DNA from: Lepas anatifera
Lineage: Eukaryota > Arthropoda > Thecostraca > Lepadidae
Reading direction: 5' to 3'
Assembly (NCBI GenBank): GCA_034440635.1
Contig: JAOTON010002091.1
Span: forward strand, 992,001-1,056,000
Length of the DNA stretch: 64,000 bases
Shown here: one piece after another, positions 1-10,850 of the stretch
Position numbering within the stretch: position 1 is the first letter of the stretch
Layout: each line of letters starts with the position of its first letter
The notes under the pieces: model-generated
Seen by the model: the letters and a program-made list of their open reading frames with translations, nothing else
What the model was told of the DNA's origin: nothing
The model's database searches: none
Made by a program: the position numbers and the translations under genes

Positions 1-696
1 TAGCAATTCATGCTGCTTTAAACCGCTGTAATTGTATATTCACTGCAACCGGGCCCGATCCGCCGCGCTCACTGGCACATTAGTTGGCTGACTGCGTGGA
101 ACGAAAAAACAGTGGACCGGTGTGCCCCTCACACAGGTCAGGTCACTGGGAGCGCAGCAGCGGCAGCACGCGCGTCCAATCGGGGCAGCGCCCCCGGGTC
201 AACTGGATGCTGCTGTCTTTGATGTCCTTCCAAACCGCCCGACTTTGCATAGTACAGCCTCCGCCATCGCTCAAACAACATACGACACGTATCTTGTTTA
301 TACTTGTCAGTTTTATATTGGGGGGATGAGGTGATAGCGCTCCCCATCAATGGGCATGTGAGATGTTCAAGAAATCGGCGTATGGAGCTGGCGCCTAGTT
401 ATCATATCATATCGCCTAGTTATCATCATATCGCCTCGTCATGACGCCTAGTTATCATAGTTATCGTATCATACCATGCTGGCTATCAAAACCTGATATT
501 TGTTTTTAGTCAACTGTGTATGATATCTCATGATATCTAATCATAAAATCATAATATGTGTTGACTCTGAAGTCACAGAGGTAGATCTAGAACGGGGGGG
601 TGTATTCTGTCCAGAGGCCCCTAAAGCGGTCAAATTATACCCACTTTTAGTAGATTTTGATAGGTTTTTGAGTGCTGAGACGAGGAGTATGGTTAT
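1..696. other. No recognised gene; short local repeat
   Basis: No exon or transposon domain is recognisable. Positions about 391-470 contain three to four imperfect copies of CGCCTAGTTATCAT spaced about 20 bp apart, a small degenerate minisatellite. The open frames here are short and lack recognisable domains. Confidence 0.5.
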
Positions 697-988
697 AAGT
701 GGACAAGGTATATACTGGCCTGTCTCCTCGAATCCTGGATATAAGATGCACTTATATTATTTATTCGGGCACAGCACTTCTTCAGAATCAGGTAGTTGAA
801 ATATAAATTCTCAGTCATATTGTAGCAATACCTCAAATTCATTATATTAGGGTTATTGTTACCCTATGACTGAGAATGTGAGATTTGAAGTACCTGATTC
901 TAAAGCAGGCTTGTGCCCGAATATATAATCGAAGTGCATTTTACATCCTGGATTCGAGGAGACAGGTCAGTATTTACCTTGTCAACTT
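697..988. repeat. Inverted repeat, 121-bp arms
   Basis: Positions 697-817 and 868-988 are imperfect reverse complements around a 50-bp loop. Both arms contain CTGTCTCCTCGAATCC, TTCGGGCAC and AGAATCAGGTA in mirrored order. The open frame spanning 530-799 runs into the left arm and is probably fortuitous. It could be a small fold-back MITE or a hairpin-RNA source; no clear target duplication was seen. Confidence 0.8.
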
Positions 989-2137
989 AAGTAGATTTCG
1001 ACTGATTGCTACAATCAAATACTGTGTAATTAAATATTTATTTTTCTTGGGTTGACATCCGAAACGTTTGACCTGTGTCTGCCCAAACTGAATCGCCGAG
1101 TGTACCTTCCTTGGCAGGATGATCTAGAATCAGCAATCTAAAATGCAAATGCCAGTGATGCTGAGCCTTTAGAGTAATCCCCGCTCCCTGGCCCGGACGT
1201 AATGCGGTCAGTGGCGAGGCAAAACATTGTCTTCAACGCACAGCGATGCTAGAATTATTGATGTCAGAAGTAAAAGGTATTTCGAAAGGCTCAGTGAGTA
1301 TTGAAATAAGAAATAAAAAGCACACAGCGAAAAATAGCAATGTGTGATCTGATAAATTACGTTTCGATAAACTATTATGTCAGATCCTTCAGAACTTAAG
1401 ATTCACCGGACGAAGCTTCCAATTAAATGTAGCCTCCTGATTTTCCTTCAACTAAGCTGCCAGTTTGGAGTGTTTTTTGTTATTTTTACCTCCGACACGC
1501 GCTGCAACTGGGCGCGCCTGGTGCAGCGACCCTCTGGAGGTGATAGATAGCTAATGCCTAATGCGGACAACGATAAGTGAACGCCTCGGGATTAAATTTT
1601 GCATCCATTACACATAACGGCCCCTTCCTGAGCGTACGCTCAGGTAGAGGCTTTGTATGTAGATACCTGTCTATGCATCATGCGTCAGGGCTTAGACTCT
1701 CCGCTGGAGACACAGCGGGGGCCCGATTTATTGCAGTGTCTCCTTTAGGGATTTAATAGGGTAGATTTTCACATTCAACTTGCCTCCCATTTGTATCAGT
1801 GTATGTTTATTTACGTCAGACTTAAAAGAATGCCTACAAAACAAATTTGGTGCATGGGAATGATAATGAACTGTAATGATAAGCTTTGTAGATTTAAGCG
1901 GTGAAAGTATGGTGGAGACATAATTAGAAGAGAAAGGCTGTTGGTGACCATTATCTTCCAGAAGTGTATTAGGATTCATAGTTTTAAAATAGCCAAAATT
2001 GATTGAACTGTTCCACACTTCGGTGCATGGTCATCATGAGCATGCACTGGAGAGGCAATATTAAATTCTTCAAAATTAGTTGTGAAAGTTTCTAAAATGT
2101 CAGCCATGTGCTCACATATGTCAAGAAAATAGTGCTG
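989..2137. other. No recognised feature
   Basis: Unique-looking, moderately AT-rich sequence. The 96-residue minus-strand open frame at 1728-2018 has no recognisable domain and no supporting context. Confidence 0.5.
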
Positions 2138-2300
2138 AGTCGACTCATCTCTTGGAGGCTGACTCTGATTCTGACTCGATTCAACTGGTCGAGCAGTTGA
2201 GTCGACTCTAACTCAACCAAAACTTGGAAGTGAGTCTACTGAACTCTGACTCGAGCAAAACTGGAGTCAACTCTGAGTCGACTGACTCTGAATCTTGACC
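2138..2300. repeat. GASTC-rich degenerate minisatellite
   Basis: About 160 bp is built almost entirely from GAGTC/GACTC words, including GAGTCGACTC at several places. It is a degenerate local repeat. The words resemble half of an AP-1 site (TGASTCA), but full sites are rare, so a regulatory role is speculative. Confidence 0.6.
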
Positions 2301-2342
2301 TAATGTAACAAGTCTGGAGCCTAGACGTTGCCTTGATAAATG

Positions 2343-2450
2343 TGTATGACTATTAATTGCCCTACTATTAATCGATTAATTCTGAATACTAACTAATAAT
2401 AATTAGGTACTAATAATATTAATAATAATTAGTACTAACTATGAATTAAT
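2343..2450. repeat. AT-rich TAAT/ATTA repeat
   Basis: Low-complexity stretch of TAATAATTA-type words with partial inverted symmetry. No other content is seen. Confidence 0.6.
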
Positions 2451-2658
2451 TCTGGAATGAATGAAAATGTGGCGTTAGGTGTGCTTAAATTGGGCATTTT
2501 CCCCAGGTAATCACCAGCACAAGATCGGTGCTCATATGCGACGTCAAACCAGGTCATTTAGCTTCAATAACCTTCACCTGCCAGTGAAATGCCTATTTTC
2601 ATATGCCTCTGGTATCGGTGCTCAAACATAGACTCGCCTGGTTCATTGACCTTTGATA

Positions 2659-2730
2659 AGGTGAGCCACAGTCAGACACCTGCGCTAACCTCATAGGTGA
2701 GCCACAGTCAGACACCTGCGATAACCCCAT
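2659..2730 (+). repeat. Two-copy 36-bp tandem duplication
   Basis: AGGTGAGCCACAGTCAGACA begins at 2659 and again at 2695, each followed by CCTGCG, giving two nearly identical 36-bp units. A looser direct repeat containing ATCGGTGCTCA lies just upstream, at about 2525 and 2613. Confidence 0.8.
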
Positions 2731-2926
2731 GTGATATACAGAATATATATAGAAACATCTATGTGATACATGTTATGTGATAATGTTATATGGAGTGAAT
2801 ATATGTTATATATAGATATGATATATGTTTTATATAGATATGATATATGTTATATATATATATAGAAGATATATGATAAATGTGATATGTTATACGTGAT
2901 ATAACATATCACATATATGATATATG

Positions 2927-2978
<52 letters not shown>

Positions 2979-3035
2979 TGATATATGTGATATGTTATAC
3001 GTGATATAACATGTGATATGTCATATATAGAAACA
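2731..3035. repeat. AT-rich satellite-like tract with (TA)n
   Basis: Repeated GATATATGTTATATA and GTGATATGTTATACG words surround a pure TA dinucleotide run at about 2933-2971. The tract is partly self-complementary (ATAACATATCAC) and could form hairpins. It is non-coding. Confidence 0.8.
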
Positions 3036-3054
3036 TTTATTCCCATTGGAAAGC

Positions 3055-3186
3055 TCATTGTTGATACTACAGGAAGCTGGCTCAGGAGACTACCTCCCAA
3101 CGGGGAAGGAGTTGGCTGCGCCATATGACGCTGGTGGCTGGTGCGTCGATAAGTCCCAAAAATTATTATCATTGTTGATACTACAG
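3055..3186 (+). mobile_element. SINE-1 fragment with 18-bp target-site duplication
   Basis: A 96-bp insert (3073-3168) is flanked by identical 18-bp direct repeats, TCATTGTTGATACTACAG, at 3055-3072 and 3169-3186. The insert matches the 3' part of the tRNA-derived SINEs at 33287, 47895 and 54801, but in the opposite orientation, and ends in an AATTATTA-type tail. It is 5'-truncated: the tRNA head is absent. The long duplication fits LINE-driven retroposition. Confidence 0.88.
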
Positions 3187-3348
3187 TTGTTATGTGGCCT
3201 GGCGTACTGAAAACACATTAGTTCATTGTGGGTCACGGAGTTTATTCATTGGCCTTTGAAGTTTTTCCGAGATTCCATTACAAGCACAGAACCTCAAAAT
3301 TACCTCAACAGGCTTTCATGATGCACTGCAGAGACAGATGTTGTATGG

Positions 3349-3615
3349 TGGGGGGGGGCAAGTGGGGGAACTTCCCCTGATCGACCCTCGGCACCCCCTG
3401 AAATTGCTACAGCGCCCCTAAAGGATCGATGACGCCCCCCTAAATTTCGCTCCCTACCCCCAGTACGCGAGCATCGGAGCCCCCGCGATTGGATTTGACA
3501 TCCACGTGATGGTTTTGCCACAAAGGTGGTATCCCCCTGGTCTGGATGGCTTCCCTGACCATGGGGGAAATTCTAAAGAAAAATCCCTCCGATCTGAAAT
3601 ACTGAACCCGCCGTG
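3349..3615 (+). repeat. GC-rich interspersed repeat G, copy 1
   Basis: About 265 bp of G- and C-run sequence related to 6218-6470 (inverted) and 56463-56728. Shared landmarks include a G run at the left end, CCCCTGAAAT, GCGAGCATCGGAGCC and a final CCGATCTGAAAT (CCGATCGGAAATCC in the other copies). It looks like a short DNA-transposon derivative, but its ends are not resolved. Confidence 0.65.
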
Positions 3616-3652
3616 ACTAAAAGCTGGTGTCAAGGCGTGCCCTACATGTGTC

Positions 3653-3900
3653 TTAACACGCGCATTGACGGGAGGGTGGGTACCCGCTCCCCCTCGGGTT
3701 TTATTAGAGATAGAATAAAAACAACGGTGTGTAGCCCCATCGTATTTGGCATACCTTTGTTCTGATTATTTTTACAACTTTTGACCAAATTTTAAGATTG
3801 GGTCATGTCAGGTTAGGTCACCAGTGCAGGTCAAGTGACTTTGCCTGAAAAGGTCTAAGATAGCAGAACAGTCAGAACAAAAGTCACAAAAGTCAGGACA
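3653..3900 (+). mobile_element. Truncated TTAA element, AGGTCA superfamily
   Basis: The TTAA at 3653-3656 is followed by CACGCGCATTGACGGGAGGG, the terminal inverted repeat of the complete element at 62289-63134. It continues with the family's CGGTACCCGC-type subterminal sequence and the first AGGTCA half-sites. Similarity is lost near 3900, so the right portion is missing. Confidence 0.75.
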
Positions 3901-5378
3901 GGGTAGGCCTATCCGATAGATTTATCGGGGACATGGGACTGGAAACGTGGCATGTGACTGGAAAAAGGGATTGGACGATTTTACACCGAAAAATAAAACG
4001 GAACAAAATGAATGCTAAGAAAATACCCCATGCTGACCTCTACATTTGTTGCTGGGTGGCATAGATCCTCTAGCCCCACAAAACCCTCTAAATACGTGGC
4101 AACGCCATGGGCAGCAGCCGGCAGGGCCATTATAAGAAACTGCTGGCAGTAAGTTATTCTGTCACGTCCGTAGCCAGATTAGGTTTGCATCCTGATTAAG
4201 GTTGCGCCTTCACCCATAACTCACAGGGCATTCACGGCCTCACACATGGAGGTTACGCCTAGAGATGTCTTGGCGTTCTTTACGGCCAGGCGCACCTGAT
4301 TATAAAGCAGGAGGGCAAGTATTCACCATGACATTTTTTAGGAGCTGAGCTGAAGCGATGCTCATAAATTGCAGATCACGAATGTAGCAACCAAGAACCT
4401 AGAGCCTGCAGATATGTCTATGGATGAAATATGCCTAGATAAAGTAGGCTTTTACCCGGCACTGCCTGGGATCTTTTCGTTCACACCCCTGCCAGGGGTC
4501 CCATTGGTCACAAATAGCCTCTGCACGTGCAGTGCCCAAAAACTCCAGGGTCCGACCGGATACCCTACGATCTCGAGAGCCGGAAGCGATACGAAAAATT
4601 GAAATTGCACCGAATGTGCCGTATCATTTCTACCCTGGAGTTGATTTTGAACCATATCCGTAGACCCGTGACGTCACAGTGGGCCAAAATGAGTCAAGTT
4701 TAGACCAATTGAAAAAAACCTTGTAACTCGGGACCTATGAGCCCCATAGCAAAAAAATCATCAATGTGTTTGTCCTGACCCAGGGATTTGACTGATATGC
4801 AGCATGACCTTGTAAGTTCAAATGATGGCCTTGACGATTTTTGTGTCTTAAGTTGTCAAATTGATAATCATAAAAGCCTGCAACCCAGGCATCAATTTTG
4901 CTCTGGCCCAGACCGGGATGTAGTCTGGCTTACCCTGGCAAAATGCCTCAGCAGAGGACGGGTATTCTGCATGTTTGCTTGGGAGTTGACACAACAGCCC
5001 ATAGTGGGGCCATGTCTTGGCCCGCACTGGGGCAGAGTAGCTGCGTGGCAGGCTTTGCCGTATTAGCCCAAGCTGCCGTGCCGTATTAGCCCAAGCTACC
5101 GGGAGAAAACCGTGTTAGCAAGATTTGGGCTCGAGCTTTGCATACTTTCTGAACGGAGTTAGCCCAAGCGAGCTGTGGCATAGCCTGACGTTGAGAACTG
5201 CCGTCGTAAAGTCTGCGTTAGCTCAAACAAACACGAACTTCAATTTTCTGTGACTTTGGCTCCGTAACTCTGGCCCAACATGGGCTAACGCAGTCTGCCG
5301 GGCGTAGCCCAAGCTTAGCCTGTGCAAATTACTGGCTGGGAAAGCGGCGGCTTTCTCATTTGAAGCGTCTCAAAATCA
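3901..5378. other. No recognised gene
   Basis: No domain was recognised. About 5040-5300 contains several copies of TTAGCCCAAGC and related words, giving a loose direct-repeat character. The open frames at 4369-4602 and 4788-5066 have no recognisable product. Confidence 0.5.
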
Positions 5379-5785
5379 TTAAAGGGAATGTGGACCTTGG
5401 TTGAATCCTGGAATTTGGTGTAATTGGGCGTACTTTTAGTAAAACATAATGAAACCACTCATGATTTTCTGAAAATGTACAGTAAGCTCAATATTTGGTT
5501 TTTAAAAATACTCCTCTAGAAAAGAAATAAATATAGCCTGTGGATGATGTCACGATCTGGCAACCACTACCTACTTGAACGCTTAGGGCTTCGATTGGCT
5601 GATGCTCATCGTGACGTCAGCATATGTCGTCCACCAGTAGCTCAACAATGGCCGCCGGCGACGGGGACTGAGGGGGCTAGTGCCGGTGGTTTTAGCTTTT
5701 TTCGGAAATATCGAGTTCAGACAAATGAATATGGGTACCGGGTTTTGCCTGTTTACTTGGTATTCGTTAAATCGTGTGTCTTTAA
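5379..5785 (+). mobile_element. TTAA MITE-1, 3' end decayed
   Basis: The TTAA at 5379-5382 is followed by AGGGAATGTGG, the left terminus of the ~445-bp family whose complete copies are at 46816-47264 and 51705-52149. The inverted CCAAT box, the TGACGTCA palindrome and the ACAATGGCCGCC segment are present. The right terminal repeat has been lost by a short deletion before TTAA at 5782-5785. The 115-residue open frame inside it is fortuitous. Confidence 0.85.
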
Positions 5786-6217
5786 AGATCAAAGGGCTGG
5801 GGATAGCCGGTGTAGCCCAGGAGCCAGTCCTGCCCGCAATGTTGTCTATGTAACCGTTGTACTGGGAAATAAATTCACGAAATCAAAATAGAACGAGCAC
5901 GTACCCAAAGCATGAACCAATTTGATGATCATAATATTTGAGTCTAAATATCCCAAGCCACACTTGGCAAGTGTGTTTGCAATTGTGTGAGTGCGTTGGA
6001 TTCCAAATCAGCAATCCTTGTCATTATCCTGCCTCTACCCGGGAGCTGTAAGTTCATGCGCCTGTGGCAGCAGCGACTCTCCTGGTAGAATCCCACCTCC
6101 ATCATCCTCACCTTTCCTCATCTTCACCGTCTCCTTCCACAGCTTTCTAATCGCCTTTTACTCATAACAACACTGTAAGTCACATTAATTGAATGTAAGT
6201 GTTTACCATACACATAA
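5786..6217. other. No recognised feature
   Basis: Unique-looking spacer between a MITE and a GC-rich repeat, containing a pyrimidine-rich stretch at about 6060-6160. No gene is visible. Confidence 0.45.
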
Positions 6218-6470
6218 GCGGATCCAGGATTTCCGATCAGGGGGAGGGGATGGGCACATGGTCAGAAGGGGGCGTCATGTGTATAGGGGGCGCCAAAATT
6301 TACCACGTGGGCGTCAAAGCCCAGCGCGGAGGTGTCCATGTTCTCATTTTGGAGGAGAGGAAGGGGGCTGAATATAAATTTTAGGGGCCGTCATCGTCCT
6401 CTCAGGTGAACACCGAGGTTCGATGGGGGAGGGCAAGTGCTTTCTTGCACCCCCCCTGGATGCGCTCATG
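6218..6470 (-). repeat. GC-rich interspersed repeat G, copy 2
   Basis: An inverted copy of the repeat at 3349-3615 and 56463-56728. It begins GCGGATCCAGGATTTCCGAT and ends in the G/C-run boundary. It encodes short overlapping frames with no recognisable product. Confidence 0.65.
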
Positions 6471-7040
6471 GTAATGGGTTATGGATGGGTGGATTGATCC
6501 ATGGTGATGGGTAATGAACTTGAGAGAAATTGTCGTGACGATGACACGAAAGTACATCTAACCCGAGAACTGAACGAACGAGCAGACGGGGTACGGGTCT
6601 TCTTGGAAGATACAGCAGCAAACACCGTTATACGTTTTCATTTGAAAAAAGTTATTCTAGTTGGGGCTTAAGCATGGGCGCTGAAAGCGACAGGGACGGG
6701 GGATGCGTCCCCACAGTTCAGGGAGATGGTGTCCCAGAATCAGGGATAAGTCCTCTCAAAGGTTTGGAACTCGATCCAAGTTTGTCGCATATTCTCTCCA
6801 TCGCCTGCACGGTATGGATCCGCCTCAGTTGTGGGTGGGTTATGGGTGGGCTATGGGTTATCAAATGCCACTGGTGTGTAAACACTTCACACCTAAGGAG
6901 GATTTATAGTGTACCTTTGAGAAAGGTCACTGTTGCCCCAGTTGCGCAGTCATCAGAATCAATGAACTGTCTACTTAAGCACGAGTCCTGACAGGAGGCC
7001 ATGCTAATACCAAGATTTACTGTTCCTCTACGACAGTTCT
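6471..7040. other. No recognised gene
   Basis: A short GGTGATGGGTAATG/GGTGGG-like repetitive patch lies at 6470-6520 and 6825-6860. The 105-residue open frame at 6674-6991 has no domain I recognise. Confidence 0.45.
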
Positions 7041-8442
7041 ATAGACAGTAGCCTGGTCCGGATTTAGGTTTTTTCTTCAGAAAGTAACGGATCGTTGTTC
7101 ATTAGATGCATTTTTTGGTGCTGATTACGATGCACCCATCGAAATGCAATTTTCGAAAAACTTTTGGTGGCCCACTCGAGTTGAAGATTTTTCATTTTGC
7201 CCAATTTTCCACTTTTTGGCTCACCATCAACCCTTACTACCAACGAGGTACAAAAATTGCACTGGGTTGGTAGTTTGGTTCATTGGTGTTCCATTCGCTT
7301 TGTTTTTGTTGTTATAACTTGCACACATAACGGTTATTTTTGCTTATTATCTCCGCTTTTAGTTGAGCTTGCACTGGCTCTCCATAGATGGCGCTAGCGG
7401 CGTGACATGGTAAGTGAATACTGATTTCCTCGGGGACCGGGAATGTGAACAGCAGCGTGAAAGGTGAGAAACAATTACGAATTGGATTGTATAAGCGCAC
7501 TTAAAGAGCTGTTTTCAAGCAGCACTGAAGTTGTTAACACTGTTTCTCAGGTATTTTAAGCATGCCATGTCCAAATATGCTGCTGCTGCTGAAGTCCCGA
7601 CCATAACCCTTTATCAATAGACGCAGGAACCGTGGGGGCTGTGGTGGTGGCTGTTGCACCCAACTTTCAGAGTGTGGCAGCAGCTCCAACCCCCTCCCCA
7701 GTTTCTCTATTAACATTTAAGTGATATGCCTAATCATCCCCGGCCATACCAACGCGGAAGTCCCTTCCTCCAACTTACACCTTTCCTCCGACTAAAATAG
7801 TCTCTCCGCCTATGCCTTCACCGACTGAATTCTTCCGTATTTGCGCCAAAAAGACTCTGCAGTAACCCTACTTTGACTGAAGAGAGAGGGCATCAGTTTT
7901 GAGGCTAGTGACGTCTAGCCCAGTCTCCTCTGACATATTTAGAGGTCGTTGTGGCCCAGAGGAGAATTATATGCTTTACGTATACGGATAGGATTGATAA
8001 TTTTTAACGTTGTGGTCCAGCAGAAAAATCGACCGGTTTGGCATTATGCAAACATTTTATTACAAACATGACATTGGTCACCAGGTTTTAAGGACCGAAG
8101 AAAATATGTTGTATGAAATCCTAAAATTTCCAACGACTTCCAACGACTAGACATCTTGCACTAGTTGCATTGAATAATTCACATACCGGCATAATCCAAC
8201 TTCTACGTTACGTTCTCTTGCAGTTTTATGTTTCCTCTGAACAAAATTCAACATGGACGGACGGTAATATTTGCAAAAAACAAAAGAGCCTGACCGTGAG
8301 TTGGTATGTCATAGGGCACCTTGTTATGACAAGAATTAGACTCATGGAGGAGCAGAGCAAAGATGAGTGCCATATTCTTATGGAAGTATCAATAACAGGG
8401 TAACGGCTGAGATTTGGATGTATGTGAAGCGTATCACTGCCA

Positions 8443-9120
8443 CACGGCAAACAGGCCGGCTGAAGGAACTAAGAGGGTTTTGAAAGAAGAGAGACAAAAG
8501 AAGCATGTAACAGGTTTGGCAGCGAGCTGTTACATGCTGCGATGGATTCGCTGATTGATATCAGCAGCCGAGAACATGAGCCTGAACTGGTAGAAGACAG
8601 TATCGGCCGACCAGCCAGTGCCAGACGTATTCGACAGGCAGCTCGATCAGGAAACCACAGCGCGATGGCAGAGGGAGTCAGCGAGCGGGTCGAGCAGTCA
8701 TAAGAGGAGCAGCCGTCACCTCCCCGAGTCACAGGCGACGCCGAGACAGAAACACGCCTGTGGAAACGGTGTTTCAGGTAGCGCTATCATCTGCTAGCTA
8801 TAATGACTTGGTAATCCTGATCAAGGGATATTATCTGTGTATGAACAATGCTATTATCGAAACCAGTCTGCTCATAAATCCTATCAGAACACCCACAAGT
8901 TATATATTTATATATTTTTTTAAACACTGCCTGTCGTTCAGTTCTAACTCACAAACCACAAGGAAGGATAGGCCGTAGAAGAACGACAAGTATGCCTACC
9001 AGTTTTCTGTTTTATGAGTTATGTAACCGTAAGGAAGGATAAGAGAAGGACAAGCAATACGTACCATGTCTTATGGTTTATGAGCTATTGACAGTGAACG
9101 ACTTGGACAGTGTTTTGAAA

Positions 9121-9172
<52 letters not shown>

Positions 9173-9608
9173 TATAGCTTGTGGGTGTTTTGTTAGAATT
9201 AATGAGCAGACTGCTTTTTTGAAAATAGATTGCTCTCCGTAATATCCTTTGATCGGGATTCGAGGCATTATAGCTAGCAGATGATAGCGTTACCTGAACA
9301 CCGTTTCAGGCGTGTTTGTGTCTCGGCGTCGCCTGTTGACTCGGGGAGGTGACGGTGCCTCTGACTGCTCGACCCGCTCGCTGGTCCGCCATCGTTGTGG
9401 TTTCTGATCAGGCTGTTCTCTGAAGACGTCTGGCACGGCTGTCGGCCAAACACTGTCTTCGCTAGTCAGGCTCAGTTCTCGGCGTGGTATCAAACAGCGA
9501 ATCCATCGCAGCGTTGGTATAGCGCTCGCTTGAAACTGTTTGCTGTTCTTTTTGTACTCTTCTTTCCAAGCTCTTTAGTTCCTTCAGTATGGCCTGATTT
9601 GCACGGTA
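8443..9608. repeat. Inner inverted repeat of the fold-back element
   Basis: Arms 8443-8925 and 9158-9608 share a conserved segment reading TCAGCGAGCGGGTCGAGCAG in the left arm. Both arms can be translated to related peptides containing SERVEQSE and PSPPRV (plus strand on the left, minus strand on the right, 9290-9493). This suggests an ancestral open frame duplicated in mirror image. I do not recognise the protein, and both copies contain breaks. Confidence 0.7.
9119..9170. repeat. (TA)n microsatellite
   Basis: About 25 TA dinucleotides close to the symmetry centre of the fold-back element. An AT tract near the centre favours cruciform extrusion. Confidence 0.95.
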
Positions 9609-9609
9609 T

Positions 9610-10850
9610 GGAGGATGCTGGTACAATCCATAACCCCTGCGTTACCCTGTTCTTCCATTCTTCCGTAGGTTTTTTGGGGTGATGATGAGGTGAGAGCGAC
9701 TGAAGATGGAGCATGAGTGATATAACTCCTCCGTTGCCCCCGGGCCAGCAAACGAGGTGAAAACCTGTTGTTCACCAGCCCCGGGAGCAACGAAGGGAAC
9801 GGGGATTTTCTCGTCTGGTTGTCGATCCAAATGATGTCGATGTCAGAAAAAAGATAAAGTCAGGTCTATACTCACCCTTTTAGACTCTCCCGGTTTCTAT
9901 TCTGAAAAGAAGATGATGAGGTGCGAGTGACTGAAGATGAGAGCATGAAGTGAGGCATGAATTGATATGTGTGTCAGGTGTGGGGCACCACAATGTGACT
10001 CGACATTGGGTGCGAACCACAGACATGTTTAATATACGTTGGTTATAACGCGTTACGATTCCAAAGAGATGCAAAGGCGCCAGGACCTCCCCGGCGCAAC
10101 CCGCCCGACCGAAACCTGACAGACCCAAAGGGAGTCAAATCTGTAGGTGTTGGAACATCTGCTGTCTCTAATGGATATCGGTATAGCACAGGTAATTCAA
10201 AGCCCCCCATCCCCAGGCCGCCGCCAAACAGATCACAGCCAAGGAGGCCCCGGCACCTCCGCGAGAACATAAATGATATCTGCATGACTAAGTGGGAACA
10301 TTGACTAAAATTTAAGCATACGCTGACTGAATACGTGGTTGATATTTCTAAACATGTTCTAGTGTTCAAGAACAGTATAAATTTTGGAGAGCACGGAAGC
10401 CATCAATTTATTTTAGCACTCGTTGTGTATTTAGTATTGTTCTACTCATTCAAATGAACTATGCTTACTAAATTTAATATTTTACTGACTTTGACCGATT
10501 AAATGTTGTTTCAACATTTTCTTGATAATTAGTTTACTTTTGGGATTTCCTCAACAGATTGAAATTTATCGGAAAATATACTATTCCGCAATTTCGGGGC
10601 CAAGCAAGGGGTCGTGAAGGCGGTAATTCCTTTTGAGAATGGTTGATCCAGTAGGGGGTTCTTCTAACCTCACGATATCCTGGTTCCCTGAGCCAAAACA
10701 AATTTTGTATGGCTTCAGGAAGCTGACCAATAAGGAATTTATGAACTATAATTAACATTTGTGTTTTGCGAGTTCAGACACTTTGAGGATCGAGTACTTT
10801 TGAAAACTGGTTCTGAGCTTCCAGGGAGGTTATTCTTTCAATGAGTCGAA
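9610..10850. other. Right-arm-only segment of the fold-back element
   Basis: This ~1.2 kb has no counterpart in the left arm, so it is either an insertion in the right arm or a deletion from the left. It contains a direct duplication of GATGATGAGGTG-type sequence (about 9677 and 9911, ~235 bp apart). Minus-strand open frames up to 108 residues (10043-10369) are unrecognised. No clean target duplication was found at its borders. Confidence 0.5.

Noticed and set aside
5544..5891. A 115-residue coding sequence
   Set aside because: It lies mostly within MITE-1 and is broken in every other copy.
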